In this document: in pieces, positions 50,478 to 59,129 of the stretch
How the letters are laid out: every line of letters begins with the position of its first letter
How positions within the stretch are numbered: position 1 is the stretch's first letter
Assembly: GCF_046298265.1 (NCBI RefSeq)
Contig: NZ_JBKAHK010000001.1
Coordinates: forward strand, 62,001 to 126,000
DNA: 64,000 bases
Direction: 5' to 3'
From: Gillisia xinjiangensis
GTDB taxonomy: Bacteria; Bacteroidota; Bacteroidia; Flavobacteriales; Flavobacteriaceae
Position numbers and translations under genes: made by a program
The notes under the pieces: generated by a model
What the model was told of the DNA's origin: nothing
The model's database searches: none
The model's input: the letters and a program-made list of their open reading frames with translations, nothing else

Positions 50478-51815
50478 TTACGCTATTGCTTTTCTGTTTT
50501 TTCCAGTTTTCATCAAACCGTCGTAATGCCTATTTAACAAGTACGAATTCACTTGTTGCATAGTGTCAATCGCAACCCCTACCATAATTAGTAGGGAAGT
50601 ACCTCCAAAGAACAATGCCCAACCCTGTTGTACACCCAACAGTTGAACTACAACAGCGGGGAACACCGCTATTAAAGCAAGGAAAATTGAACCCGGAAGG
50701 GTAATTTGTGACATGATCCTATCCAGGAATTCCCCTGTTTCAGAGCCTGGACGAATACCGGGTATAAACCCACCACTTCGCTTAAGATCATCTGCCATTT
50801 TATTGGTAGGTACTGTAATTGCCGTGTAAAAATACGTAAACACAATAATCAATAAGGCGAAAACCAAATTGTACCAAAACCCAAATATATCACTAAACGC
50901 AGCTGCAATTCCTTGTGAGGTCTCTCCTTCAGAAAGTCCTGCTACGGCAGCTGGTATAAACATTATAGCTTGTGCGAATATAATTGGCATTACACCGGAA
51001 GCATTTAATTTAAGAGGTATATACTGTCTTGAACCAAATACATTCTTTTCATATCCACCGGATGCTGTTCTTCTGGCATACTGAACCGGGATTTGACGAA
51101 CTGCCATCACCAGCATTACAGATGCAAGAATAATAAGGAACCAAATTACCAATTCAATTAAAATCATAATTAAACCACCATTAGATTCGAAAACCCTGGA
51201 AGCAAATTCCTGAATAAAGGCCTGAGGAAGGGTGGCAATAATACCAACCATAATCAATAGGGAAATCCCATTTCCTATTCCTTTATCAGTGATCTTTTCA
51301 CCCAACCACATTGCAAAAATAGTTCCTGTGGTTAATATAATTACTGAAGAAGCTACGAATGTAACGGTATCTCCAAGTAAAAAGGCACTTTGAGGCAAGG
51401 TTGAAAAAAGGTTATAAATATAACCAGGACCCTGCACTAAAGTAATTGCTATTGTTAACCATCTTGTTATCTGGTTGATTTTTCTTCTACCACTTTCTCC
51501 CTCTTTTTGTAATTTTTGCAAATAAGGAACCGCAATTCCCATAAGCTGCACTACAATAGAGGCAGAGATATATGGCATAATTCCTAATGCAAAAACCGAA
51601 GCATTTGAAAAGGCACCACCGGTAAACGCATTAAGGAGGCCTAAAAGACCTCCATCAGTTTGACTTGCCAAATTGGAAAGCTGTGAAGCATCTACCCCTG
51701 GCAAAACAACCTGCGCACCAAACCGATAAACCAATAACAAACCAAGGGTCACTAAAATTCTATTTTTTAGTTCCTCAATTTTCCAGATATTTTTAAGAGT
51801 ACTGATAAATTTCAT
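50478..51815 (-). CDS. secY: Preprotein translocase subunit SecY
   Basis: The channel subunit of the SecYEG translocon, 445 residues with ten membrane segments. It shows the SecY start ELKNRILVTLGLLLVYRFGAQVVLPGVD, ALGIMPYISASIVVQLM, GIGNGISLLIMVGIIATLPQ and IRPGSETGEFLDRIMSQITLPG. Its partners SecDF (13325) and Ffh (33010) are in this window. It is in the spc part of the superoperon, between rplO and infA. Confidence 0.97.
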   Translation of the reverse strand: MKFISTLKNIWKIEELKNRILVTLGLLLVYRFGAQVVLPGVDASQLSNLASQTDGGLLGLLNAFTGGAFSNASVFALGIMPYISASIVVQLMGIAVPYLQKLQKEGESGRRKINQITRWLTIAITLVQGPGYIYNLFSTLPQSAFLLGDTVTFVASSVIILTTGTIFAMWLGEKITDKGIGNGISLLIMVGIIATLPQAFIQEFASRVFESNGGLIMILIELVIWFLIILASVMLVMAVRQIPVQYARRTASGGYEKNVFGSRQYIPLKLNASGVMPIIFAQAIMFIPAAVAGLSEGETSQGIAAAFSDIFGFWYNLVFALLIIVFTYFYTAITVPTNKMADDLKRSGGFIPGIRPGSETGEFLDRIMSQITLPGSIFLALIAVFPAVVVQLLGVQQGWALFFGGTSLLIMVGVAIDTMQQVNSYLLNRHYDGLMKTGKNRKAIA

Positions 51816-51825
51816 CGTTTATCTA

Positions 51826-52278
51826 TTATAAAGTAACAACTTCACCTCCGGCAGCTTCGATAGCTTCCTTTGCTGAGGCAGTAAATTTATGAACAGATAT
51901 TTTCAACGTTGCTTTTAATTCTCCTCTACCTAATATCTTTACTAGTTCGTTTTTTCCGGCTAAACCATTTTCAACCAAAACCTGCATATCTACGGTATCT
52001 TTAATCCTACCGTTATCTACAAGCATTTGAAGTGTATCAAGGTTAATACCCTGATGTTCTTTTCGGTTAATGTTGGTAAAACCAAATTTTGGCACCCTAC
52101 GTTGAAGCGGCATTTGACCACCTTCAAAACCAATTTTCTTAGAATAACCAGAGCGGGATTTGGCACCTTTATGACCACGAGTAGAAGTTCCTCCTTTACC
52201 GGATCCTTCACCCCTACCTACTCGCTTATTGTTACTTTGAACTGAACCTTTTGCAGGTTTTAAGTTACTTAAATCCAT
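51826..52278 (-). CDS. rplO: 50S ribosomal protein L15
   Basis: A 150-residue early 50S assembly protein, recognised by MDLSNLKPAKGSVQSNNKRVGRGEGSGKGGTSTRGHKGAKSR-type start (glycine-rich) and FEGGQMPLQRRVPKFGF. Length is normal (E. coli 144). The spacing is 9 bp to rpmD upstream and 10 bp to secY downstream. Confidence 0.97.
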   Translation of the reverse strand: MDLSNLKPAKGSVQSNNKRVGRGEGSGKGGTSTRGHKGAKSRSGYSKKIGFEGGQMPLQRRVPKFGFTNINRKEHQGINLDTLQMLVDNGRIKDTVDMQVLVENGLAGKNELVKILGRGELKATLKISVHKFTASAKEAIEAAGGEVVTL

Positions 52279-52287
52279 GTGAATTTA

Positions 52288-52470
52288 TTATTTTGTTTCC
52301 TCTACGGAAACTAAGTGTTTAACTTTATCTACCATACCAAGGATATTTGGTGTGTTTTCGTGCTCTACTACCTGGTTTAATTTTCTAAGACCAAGTGCTT
52401 CTAAAGTACGTTTCTGGTTTTGAGTACGTTTAATTGCACTTTTAACCTGTGTAACTTTTATCTTTCCCAT
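52288..52470 (-). CDS. rpmD: 50S ribosomal protein L30
   Basis: A 60-residue bacterial-type L30: MGKIKVTQVKSAIKRTQNQ, RTLEALGLRKLNQVVEHENT, ILGMVDKVKHLVSVEE. The motif K-x-TL-x-ALGL-x-K is characteristic. Length is that of E. coli (59). It is 12 bp after rpsE. Confidence 0.96.
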   Translation of the reverse strand: MGKIKVTQVKSAIKRTQNQKRTLEALGLRKLNQVVEHENTPNILGMVDKVKHLVSVEETK

Positions 52471-52482
52471 TTTATCCTTGAA

Positions 52483-53007
52483 TTAACCTTTAAATACTTT
52501 ATCTAATGTAACTCCACGTTGTTTCGCTACAGTTTGGGCACTCCTCAATTGCAATAAAGCATCAAAAGTGGCTTTTACCACGTTATGCGGATTTGAGGAT
52601 CCCTGATTTTTTGAAAGTACATCGTGAATACCAACAGATTCCAATACTGCACGTATTGCTCCACCGGCGATTACTCCAGTACCAGTTGCCGCTGGCAACA
52701 ATAATACTCTTGCTCCACCATACTTCCCTTTTTGTTCGTGTGGGATGGTTCCTTTGTTTAAGGGGATTCTTACCAAATTCTTTTTGGCATCCTCTACACC
52801 TTTGGAAATAGCATCGGCAACCTCTTTAGATTTACCTAAACCCTGGCCTACTACACCATTTTCATCACCTACTACTACAATCGCAGAGAAACCAAATGCT
52901 CTACCACCTTTTGTAACTTTAGTAACACGTTGTATACCTACCAAACGATCCTTTAATTCAAGACCCGCCGGTTTTACAAGTTCTACATTTTTATAATCTT
53001 GATACAT
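52483..53007 (-). CDS. rpsE: 30S ribosomal protein S5
   Basis: A 174-residue protein of the decoding region that affects accuracy. It has the double-stranded-RNA-binding-like N-domain with KVTKGGRAFGFSAIVVVGDE, GLGKSKEVADAISKGVEDAKKNL and the C-domain LLLPAATGTGVIAGGAIRAVLE followed by VKATFDALLQL. Length is slightly above E. coli (167). Confidence 0.97.
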   Translation of the reverse strand: MYQDYKNVELVKPAGLELKDRLVGIQRVTKVTKGGRAFGFSAIVVVGDENGVVGQGLGKSKEVADAISKGVEDAKKNLVRIPLNKGTIPHEQKGKYGGARVLLLPAATGTGVIAGGAIRAVLESVGIHDVLSKNQGSSNPHNVVKATFDALLQLRSAQTVAKQRGVTLDKVFKG

Positions 53008-53013
53008 ATCTTT

Positions 53014-53370
53014 TTAGAATTTTAGTCCTCCTTCACGGGCACCATCTGCCAACGATTTAACTCTTCCATGATATAAATAACCACCTCTGTCAAAAGAGAT
53101 TGTTTCTATACCGGCTTTTAACGCCTTTTCGGCAAGACTTTTACCAACCAAAGTTGCTTTCTCAATCTTGTTTCCTTCTGCCGAAGTTACGTCTTTATCT
53201 CTTGAAGAAGCTGCAGCCAAAGTTTTTCCTTCCACATCGTCTACTATTTGGGCATAAATTTCTTTATTGCTCCTAAATACTACCAATCTTGGACGGCTTT
53301 GTGTACCACTAATATCCTTACGAATACGCTTCCTAATCTTTTGTCTTCTATCTTGTTTTGAAAATGCCAT
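53014..53370 (-). CDS. rplR: 50S ribosomal protein L18
   Basis: A 118-residue 5S rRNA-binding protein: KIRKRIRKDISGTQSRPRLV, VFRSNKEIYAQIVDDVEGKT and the end FDRGGYLYHGRVKSLADGAR. With L5 it joins 5S rRNA to the 50S subunit. Length is that of E. coli (117). Confidence 0.97.
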   Translation of the reverse strand: MAFSKQDRRQKIRKRIRKDISGTQSRPRLVVFRSNKEIYAQIVDDVEGKTLAAASSRDKDVTSAEGNKIEKATLVGKSLAEKALKAGIETISFDRGGYLYHGRVKSLADGAREGGLKF

Positions 53371-53382
53371 ATCTAAAGTCTA

Positions 53383-53925
53383 TTAAGCCGATTTACCAGC
53401 TTTTCTTCGTAATTGTTCTCCTACAAACTTAATACCTTTCCCTTTGTAAGGCTCTGGAGCCCTGAAAGAACGTATTTTAGCTGCTATCTGGCCTACCAGT
53501 TGTTTATCATATGAAGTCAATTTCACGATAGGGTTTTTACCTTTATCTGAAATTGTTTCCACTTTCACTTCAGGAGCCAATTCAAAAACAATATTATGAG
53601 AGAATCCAACAGCGATTTCCAATCTTTGTCCCTGGTTTGATGCACGATAACCTACACCTACAAGTTCCAATTGCTTGGTAAATCCGTTTGCTACTCCTTC
53701 AATCATATTATTTACCAAAGAACGGTATAACCCGTGCTTTGCTTTTTGGTCCTTTTTTTCAGAGAATCGCTCAAAAGTAATGATTCCATCTTCAATTTTA
53801 ATGTCGATGTCACTAAATTCCTGAGTTAATTCTCCTAATTTTCCTTTTACCTTCACAATTCCGTCCTTAACGTCAACTGTAACGCCTTCTGGGATAGTGA
53901 TTGGGTTTTTACCTATTCTTGACAT
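53383..53925 (-). CDS. rplF: 50S ribosomal protein L6
   Basis: A 180-residue protein near the factor-binding site: MSRIGKNPITIPEGVTVDVK, GLYRSLVNNMIEGVANGFTK, LELVGVGYRASNQG and the end IRSFRAPEPYKGKGIKFVGE. Length is that of E. coli (177). It is 18 bp after rpsH. Confidence 0.97.
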   Translation of the reverse strand: MSRIGKNPITIPEGVTVDVKDGIVKVKGKLGELTQEFSDIDIKIEDGIITFERFSEKKDQKAKHGLYRSLVNNMIEGVANGFTKQLELVGVGYRASNQGQRLEIAVGFSHNIVFELAPEVKVETISDKGKNPIVKLTSYDKQLVGQIAAKIRSFRAPEPYKGKGIKFVGEQLRRKAGKSA

Positions 53926-53943
53926 TTCTTAAGTCTTTAAGTA

Positions 53944-54342
53944 TTAGTAAACGTAACAAAGAACTTCACCACCCACATTTTCAGCTTTGGCCTGCTTTCC
54001 AGTCATTACCCCATGAGAGGTAGAAACTATCGCTATTCCAAGTCCGTTAAGGATACGAGGTACTTCGTTAAATCCGGCGTATTTACGCAAACCGGGTTTA
54101 CTTATTCGTTGAATATTCTTTATTACTGACTCTTTAGTAAGTTTATCGTACTTAAGTGCTATTTTGATGGTTCCCTGGTGGGAATTCTCTTCAAATTTGT
54201 AACTAAGAATATATCCTTGATCGAATAATATTTTAGTGATCTCCTTTTTAAGATTAGAAGCTGGTATCTCAACCACTCTGTGGTTTGCAAGTACCGCATT
54301 TCTAATTCTTGTTAAATAATCTGCAATAGGATCTGTAGTCAT
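53944..54342 (-). CDS. rpsH: 30S ribosomal protein S8
   Basis: A 132-residue primary 16S rRNA-binding protein: MTTDPIADYLTRIRNAVLAN, VEIPASNLKKEITKILFDQGY and the end GIAIVSTSHGVMTGKQAKAE. In E. coli S8 represses the spc operon at rplE. The 75-bp gap to rpsN upstream, with a palindrome, is the largest in this part of the operon. Confidence 0.97.
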   Translation of the reverse strand: MTTDPIADYLTRIRNAVLANHRVVEIPASNLKKEITKILFDQGYILSYKFEENSHQGTIKIALKYDKLTKESVIKNIQRISKPGLRKYAGFNEVPRILNGLGIAIVSTSHGVMTGKQAKAENVGGEVLCYVY

Positions 54343-54371
54343 TTGTTTTTATTTTCGAAAGTGGTTTTTCA

Positions 54372-54391
54372 ATCCCGATAGCTTTCGGGAT
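54372..54391. repeat. Palindrome ATCCCGATAGCTTTCGGGAT within the ribosomal operon
   Basis: ATCCCGA/TCGGGAT stem with a 6-nt loop in the 75-bp spacer between rpsN and rpsH. It belongs to the same family as 5598-5613 and 46779-46800. As RNA it would form a hairpin of 7 bp but no T-run follows. Confidence 0.55.
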
Positions 54392-54417
54392 GAAACCTTC
54401 CTCCTGTTAAATCTTAA

Positions 54418-54687
54418 TTACCAACTAGCTTTTCTTACCCCTGGGATTAATCCCATATTGGCCATTTCTCTAAACATCACACGGGAAAGTCCAAACTGTC
54501 TCATGTAGCCTTTAGGTCTTCCTGTTAATTTGCATCTATTATGCAACCTAACGGGAGAGGCATTTTTTGGAAGTTTCTGCAAGCCTTCGAAATCTCCGGC
54601 TTCTTTTAAAGCTTTTCTTTTCTCTGCATATTTCTTCACAGTTTTTTGTCTCTTCACCTCTCGGGCTTTCATTGATTCTTTAGCCAT
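54418..54687 (-). CDS. rpsN: 30S ribosomal protein S14 (zinc-free type)
   Basis: An 89-residue S14: MAKESMKAREVKRQKTVKKY, PVRLHNRCKLTGRPKGYMRQFGLSR and the end LIPGVRKASW. It has one Cys and not the CX2C pairs of the zinc form, so it is the zinc-independent type, though shorter than E. coli S14 (101). It follows rplE by 2 bp. Confidence 0.97.
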   Translation of the reverse strand: MAKESMKAREVKRQKTVKKYAEKRKALKEAGDFEGLQKLPKNASPVRLHNRCKLTGRPKGYMRQFGLSRVMFREMANMGLIPGVRKASW

Positions 54688-54689
54688 AA

Positions 54690-55241
54690 TTAATTCTTTT
54701 TAAAAGGTAAACCCAGTTCCGTTAACAATGATTTTGCTTCCTTATCTGTAGCTGCATTAGTTACAAATGTAATATCCATTCCAGAGATTTTATTCACCTT
54801 ATCGATATCGATCTCAGGGAAGATAATTTGTTCGGTAACACCTAAGTTATAATTACCTCTTCCATCAAAACCGGTAGCTTTAATTCCACTGAAATCACGA
54901 ACCCTTGGAAGGGCCGATGTGATTAAACGATCCAGGAATTCATACATTCTATCTCCACGTAAAGTTACTTTGGCACCAATTGGCATCCCTTTACGAAGTT
55001 TGAAAGATGCAACATCCTTCTTAGATATGGTTGATACGGCTTTTTGACCGGTTATTGCAGTTAGTTCATCTACTGCATAATCAATCAATTTCTTGTCTGC
55101 TACAGCAGCTCCAACTCCCTTGCTCAAAACTATTTTTTGTAGTCTTGGAACTTCCATGATGTTGGAGTAACTGAATTCTTCTTTAAGAGAAGACATTACT
55201 CTGTCTCTATACTCTTGTTTAAGTCTTGGTACGTATGCCAT
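54690..55241 (-). CDS. rplE: 50S ribosomal protein L5
   Basis: A 183-residue 5S rRNA-binding protein that forms an intersubunit bridge: EEFSYSNIMEVPRLQKIVLSKGVG, KLRKGMPIGAKVTLRGDRMYEFLDRL, LPRVRDFSG and EIDIDKVNKISGMDITFVT. Length is that of E. coli (179). It is 2 bp after rplX and before rpsN. Confidence 0.97.
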   Translation of the reverse strand: MAYVPRLKQEYRDRVMSSLKEEFSYSNIMEVPRLQKIVLSKGVGAAVADKKLIDYAVDELTAITGQKAVSTISKKDVASFKLRKGMPIGAKVTLRGDRMYEFLDRLITSALPRVRDFSGIKATGFDGRGNYNLGVTEQIIFPEIDIDKVNKISGMDITFVTNAATDKEAKSLLTELGLPFKKN

Positions 55242-55243
55242 AA

Positions 55244-55558
55244 CTAAATTACTTCATTGGATTTTTTGGAAAATCTCACTTTCTTACCGTCTTCAGTCCT
55301 ATAACCAACACGGGTGTTATCACCCTTTTTATCTATTAAAGATAAATTGGAAATATGAAGCGGAGCTTCCTTCTTTACTATTCCTCCTTGTGGATTGGAT
55401 GCACTTGGCTTCTCATGTTTGGAAACCATATTCACACCTTCCACAATTGCTTTGTTCTTTTCACGAAGAATCTTTTGAACCTTTCCCTCCTGACCTTTAT
55501 GATCACCAGCGATTATTCTAACTGTATCTCCGGATTTTATTTTAAGCTTGTTCATCAT
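55244..55558 (-). CDS. rplX: 50S ribosomal protein L24
   Basis: A 104-residue assembly-initiating protein with a KOW motif: KLKIKSGDTVRIIAGDHKGQEGKV, NMVSKHEKPSASNPQGGIVKKEAPL, SNLSLID. Two ATG codons are adjacent (MMNKL); the second, at 55553-55555, could be the real start, giving the E. coli-like length of 103. Confidence 0.96.
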   Translation of the reverse strand: MMNKLKIKSGDTVRIIAGDHKGQEGKVQKILREKNKAIVEGVNMVSKHEKPSASNPQGGIVKKEAPLHISNLSLIDKKGDNTRVGYRTEDGKKVRFSKKSNEVI

Positions 55559-55566
55559 ACTATGTA

Positions 55567-55935
55567 TTAAAGCACCTCTGGCGCTAATGAAACAATCTTC
55601 ATGAATTGCTTATCACGAAGCTCACGGGCTACAGGGCCAAATACACGTGTACCACGCATTTCACCTGTTGGATTCAAAAGAACACATGCATTATCATCAA
55701 AACGGATGTAAGATCCATCTGGTCTACGCACTTCCTTCTTGGTACGAACAACAACTGCTGTTGAAACCGCACCTTTCTTAATGCTTCCATTAGGTGTGGC
55801 TTCTTTAATACTGACAACTATTTTGTCTCCAACAGAAGCGTATCTTCTTTTTGTACCCCCTAATACCCTAATCGTCAAAACTTCTTTGGCGCCGGTATTG
55901 TCTGCTACTCTTAATCTGGACTCTTGTTGTACCAT
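55567..55935 (-). CDS. rplN: 50S ribosomal protein L14
   Basis: A 122-residue protein at the subunit interface: MVQQESRLRVADNTGAKEVL, TIRVLGGTKRRYASVGDKIV, RRPDGSYIRFDDNACVLLNP and RGTRVFGPVARELR. It begins 1 bp after the rpsQ stop. Length is that of E. coli (123). Confidence 0.98.
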   Translation of the reverse strand: MVQQESRLRVADNTGAKEVLTIRVLGGTKRRYASVGDKIVVSIKEATPNGSIKKGAVSTAVVVRTKKEVRRPDGSYIRFDDNACVLLNPTGEMRGTRVFGPVARELRDKQFMKIVSLAPEVL

Positions 55936-55936
55936 T

Positions 55937-56194
55937 TTATTTAGCTCTTTCTATAATTTCTACTAATCTCCAACATTTAGATTTACTCAATGGACGTGTT
56001 TCCATTATTTTTACTGTATCTCCAATGTTGCAGTCATTTGTCTCGTCGTGCGCCACATATTTCTTCGTTTTCAAAACGAACTTTCCATACATGGGGTGTT
56101 TTACCTTTTTAACTTCAGCAACCACTATGGATTTCTGCATTTTATTACTGGTAACTACACCTATACGTTCTTTTCTTAAATTTCTTTTTTCCAT
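55937..56194 (-). CDS. rpsQ: 30S ribosomal protein S17
   Basis: An 85-residue OB-fold protein that binds 16S rRNA: RNLRKERIGVVTSNKMQKSI, VVAEVKKVKHPMYGKFVLKTKKY and GDTVKIMETRPLSKSKCWRL. Length is that of E. coli (84). It lies between rpmC (18 bp) and rplN (1 bp). Confidence 0.97.
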   Translation of the reverse strand: MEKRNLRKERIGVVTSNKMQKSIVVAEVKKVKHPMYGKFVLKTKKYVAHDETNDCNIGDTVKIMETRPLSKSKCWRLVEIIERAK

Positions 56195-56212
56195 CTTTCA
56201 GCAGAATAACAC

Positions 56213-56404
56213 TTATTGTTGTTCTCTTTTTGTTAACTCTGTAGCAATTCTCGCTATAGATCTTCTTACAGCACGAAGCTGTATTGGGTTCTCTAATGGC
56301 GATACTGCGTGAGCCATTTTTAAATCTGAATACGCTTTCCTGGTTTCACCAAGTTTTTCCTGCAATTCTGCTACAGATAATTCTCTTACTTCTGATTGTT
56401 TCAT
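56213..56404 (-). CDS. rpmC: 50S ribosomal protein L29
   Basis: A 63-residue protein of the exit-tunnel rim: SEVRELSVAELQEKLGETRK, HAVSPLENPIQLRAVRRSIARI. The pattern of a two-helix hairpin and the length (63, as in E. coli) match L29. It is 12 bp after rplP. Confidence 0.97.
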   Translation of the reverse strand: MKQSEVRELSVAELQEKLGETRKAYSDLKMAHAVSPLENPIQLRAVRRSIARIATELTKREQQ

Positions 56405-56416
56405 AACTTCTCTTAA

Positions 56417-56836
56417 TTAAGCTTGATAATCTCTAGCTACAATAAACTTGGTTTTTACCGGAAGTTTTTGTGCGGCAAGTCGCAAAGCTTCTTTGGCCAC
56501 ATCATAAGGCACCCCTCCTATTTCGAAGAGGATCCTTCCTGGTCTAACAACTGCTGCCCAATATTCTACAGCACCTTTACCTTTACCCATACGTACCTCA
56601 AGAGGTTTCTTGGTGATAGGTTTATCTGGAAAGATTTTGATCCATAATGAACCTTCTCTTTTCATATAACGGGTTGCGGCTATACGCGCTGCTTCTATTT
56701 GACGTGCAGTAAGGAAATTTGAGTCTAATGATTTAATCCCAAATGTACCGTTTGAAAGTCTGTGCCCCCTTTGGGAGTTTCCTTTCATACGGCCCTTTTG
56801 CATCTTGCGATATTTTGTTCTTTTAGGCTGTAACAT
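56417..56836 (-). CDS. rplP: 50S ribosomal protein L16
   Basis: A 139-residue protein near the A site: MLQPKRTKYRKMQKGRMKGN, ARQIEAARIAATRYMKREGS, KGKGAVEYWAAVVRPGRILFEIGG and AKEALRLAAQKLPVKTKFI. Length is that of E. coli (136). It follows rpsC by 19 bp. Confidence 0.97.
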   Translation of the reverse strand: MLQPKRTKYRKMQKGRMKGNSQRGHRLSNGTFGIKSLDSNFLTARQIEAARIAATRYMKREGSLWIKIFPDKPITKKPLEVRMGKGKGAVEYWAAVVRPGRILFEIGGVPYDVAKEALRLAAQKLPVKTKFIVARDYQA

Positions 56837-56855
56837 TTTTCTTTACTTTAAAAGA

Positions 56856-57584
56856 TTACTTTCTACGACGTGACTTGTTACCACCTCGTGCGGCACCGGG
56901 TCCAGGTTTTCCACCACTTTTTTGCTTGTCCATGCCTACAAGAGGGGAAAGATCTCTTTTACCAAATACCTCACCTTTCATGATCCATACTTTAACACCT
57001 AATCTACCATATGTGGTATGTGCCTCAACTAAAGCATAATCAATATCGGCTCTAAAAGTTGACAAGGGAATTCTTCCATCTTTGTAGCCTTCAGAACGTG
57101 CCATTTCAGCACCGTTCAATCTACCTGAAATCTGGATTTTAATCCCTTCAGCATTCATTCTCATGGCAGCTGCGATGGCCATTTTTATTGCACGACGGTA
57201 TGAGATTCTATTCTCAATTTGTCGTGCAACACTGGAGGCTACTAAATGTGCATCCAGTTCTGGTCTCTTGATTTCAAAAATGTTAATTTGAACTTCCTTG
57301 TCGGTAATTTTCTTAAGTTCCTCTTTCAACTTATCTACCTCCTGTCCACCTTTCCCAATGATAATACCGGGTCTGGCAGTGGTGATAGTAACGGTTATAA
57401 GTTTTAGAGTACGTTCGATAATTACCCTAGATACACTCGCTTTAGATAAACGAGCATGGATGTATTTTCTAATCTTATCGTCTTCGGCTAATTTATCGCC
57501 GTAGTCATTTCCTCCGTACCAGTTGGATTCCCATCCTCTTATGATACCAAGGCGATTCCCGATTGGATTTGTTTTTTGTCCCAT
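56856..57584 (-). CDS. rpsC: 30S ribosomal protein S3
   Basis: A 242-residue protein of the mRNA entry channel. It has MGQKTNPIGNRLGIIRGWES, the KH domain ITTARPGIIIGKGGQEVDKL, RISYRRAIKMAIAAAMRMNAEG and YGRLGVKVWIMKGEVFGKRD, then a basic Gly-rich tail. The reading frame is open 36 bp further upstream, overlapping rplV; the ATG at 57582-57584 gives the conserved MGQK start and a 7-bp spacing from rplV. Confidence 0.97.
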   Translation of the reverse strand: MGQKTNPIGNRLGIIRGWESNWYGGNDYGDKLAEDDKIRKYIHARLSKASVSRVIIERTLKLITVTITTARPGIIIGKGGQEVDKLKEELKKITDKEVQINIFEIKRPELDAHLVASSVARQIENRISYRRAIKMAIAAAMRMNAEGIKIQISGRLNGAEMARSEGYKDGRIPLSTFRADIDYALVEAHTTYGRLGVKVWIMKGEVFGKRDLSPLVGMDKQKSGGKPGPGAARGGNKSRRRK

Positions 57585-57591
57585 ACTCTTC

Positions 57592-57999
57592 TTAGCTTTG
57601 TGTATTATTGTTAGCTCCAAGCACTAATGTAACGTGGTTGGAACGTTTTCTTATTCTGTGAGCACGGCCCTGTGGTGCAGGACGCAATCTCTTTAACATA
57701 CTACCTCCGTCTACACGGATCTCCTTCACAAATAATTCAGCTTCCTCTATACTTGCGTCCTCATTTTTGGCTTGCCAGTTTGCAATTGCAGACAATAACA
57801 ATTTTTCCAATTTACGAGATGCCTCTTTAGAGCTAAATTTCAATATCTGAAGCGCTTTTTCTACTTTCTCACCACGAACCAAATCTGCGACTAAGCGCAT
57901 CTTCCTAGGTGAAGTAGGGCAGTTATTCAGTTTTGCAAAAGCTAATAATTTCTTAGCTTCCTTTGTTTGCTCTGCTTTTTCTCTTTTACGAACTCCCAT
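57592..57999 (-). CDS. rplV: 50S ribosomal protein L22
   Basis: A 135-residue protein that lines the exit tunnel. It has the core PTSPRKMRLVADLVRGEKVE, KLLLSAIANWQAKN and the loop KRLRPAPQGRAHRIRKRSNHV, which reaches the tunnel constriction. It is longer than E. coli L22 (110), from a charged N-terminus (KREKAEQTKEAKKLLAFAKL). Spacing is 8 bp to rpsS. Confidence 0.97.
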   Translation of the reverse strand: MGVRKREKAEQTKEAKKLLAFAKLNNCPTSPRKMRLVADLVRGEKVEKALQILKFSSKEASRKLEKLLLSAIANWQAKNEDASIEEAELFVKEIRVDGGSMLKRLRPAPQGRAHRIRKRSNHVTLVLGANNNTQS

Positions 58000-58007
58000 A
58001 GCTTCAG

Positions 58008-58286
58008 TTATCTTTTACCTTTATTTTTCGCACCTGCGTGACCTCTAAAAGATCTTGTAGGTGAGAATTCCCCTAATTTATGACCTACCATATTTTCGGT
58101 TACATAAACAGGAACAAATTGTTTCCCATTATGAACAGCGATGGTTTGCCCAACAAAATCCGGTGTTATCATTGAAGCCCTTGACCAGGTCTTAATAACA
58201 GCTTTCTTCCCGGATTCTACATTTTGGGAGATTTTTTTATCTAGTTTATAGTGAACGTAAGGTCCCTTTTTTAATGAACGTGCCAT
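58008..58286 (-). CDS. rpsS: 30S ribosomal protein S19
   Basis: A 92-residue head protein with the same length as in E. coli: MARSLKKGPYVHYKLDKKIS, IKTWSRASMITPDFVGQTIAVHNGK and LGEFSPTRSFRGHAGAKNKG. It lies 6 bp after rplB and 8 bp before rplV. Confidence 0.98.
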   Translation of the reverse strand: MARSLKKGPYVHYKLDKKISQNVESGKKAVIKTWSRASMITPDFVGQTIAVHNGKQFVPVYVTENMVGHKLGEFSPTRSFRGHAGAKNKGKR

Positions 58287-58292
58287 ATCTTA

Positions 58293-59120
58293 TTATTTCT
58301 TTCTACGTTCTACAATATATTTATTACTCGCTTTCGTTTTAGATCGGGTTCTGTAACCTTTAGCAGGTATACCTTTTCTAGAACGTGGGTGACCTCCGGA
58401 AGATTTCCCTTCACCACCACCCATTGGGTGATCCACAGGGTTCATCACAACCGGTCTGGTTCTTGGTCTTCTACCCAACCATCTGCTTCTACCGGCTTTC
58501 CCGGAAACAAGCAATTGATGATCACTGTTTGAAACAGCACCAATTGTACATATACAAGTAGTAAGTACTCTTCTAATTTCTCCTGACGGTAATTTTATGG
58601 TCGCATATTTCCCTTCTCTTGCCACAAGTTGAGCAAAAGCACCAGCACTACGAGCCATAACAGCTCCCTGCCCTGGTCGTAATTCAATACAGGAAATAAC
58701 TGTTCCAAGAGGAATACTGGCCAAAGGCATTGCATTTCCAATTTCCGGTGCTGCCACAGCTGCATCTGAAACTATATTCTGCCCAACCTGAAGTCCATTT
58801 TGAGCAACAATATATCTTTTTTCGCCATCCTGATAATTCAATAATGCGATAAAAGCCGTTCTGTTCGGATCATACTCTATAGAGGCAACAGTAGCCGGAA
58901 TTCCGTGCTTGTCGCGTTTAAAGTCTATAATCCTGTAACGCCTTTTGTGACCACCACCTTTATAGCGCATGGTCATCTTTCCTTGACTGTTTCTACCACC
59001 TGACTTTTTAATCGGAGCTAACAAACTCTTCTCCGGCTTATCAGTAGTAATGGCGTCAAAACCATTAACTACTCTAAAACGCTGCCCAGGGGTGATTGGT
59101 TTTAATTTTCTAACTGACAT
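58293..59120 (-). CDS. rplB: 50S ribosomal protein L2
   Basis: A 275-residue protein needed for peptidyl transfer and subunit joining: GGRNSQGKMTMRYKGGGHKRRYRIIDF, ARSAGAFAQLVAREGKYATIKLPSGE and the signature VMNPVDHPMGGGEGKSSGG. The His in DHPMGGGEG is the conserved functional residue. Length is that of E. coli (273). Confidence 0.98.
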   Translation of the reverse strand: MSVRKLKPITPGQRFRVVNGFDAITTDKPEKSLLAPIKKSGGRNSQGKMTMRYKGGGHKRRYRIIDFKRDKHGIPATVASIEYDPNRTAFIALLNYQDGEKRYIVAQNGLQVGQNIVSDAAVAAPEIGNAMPLASIPLGTVISCIELRPGQGAVMARSAGAFAQLVAREGKYATIKLPSGEIRRVLTTCICTIGAVSNSDHQLLVSGKAGRSRWLGRRPRTRPVVMNPVDHPMGGGEGKSSGGHPRSRKGIPAKGYRTRSKTKASNKYIVERRKK

Positions 59121-59129
59121 TCTTTAATC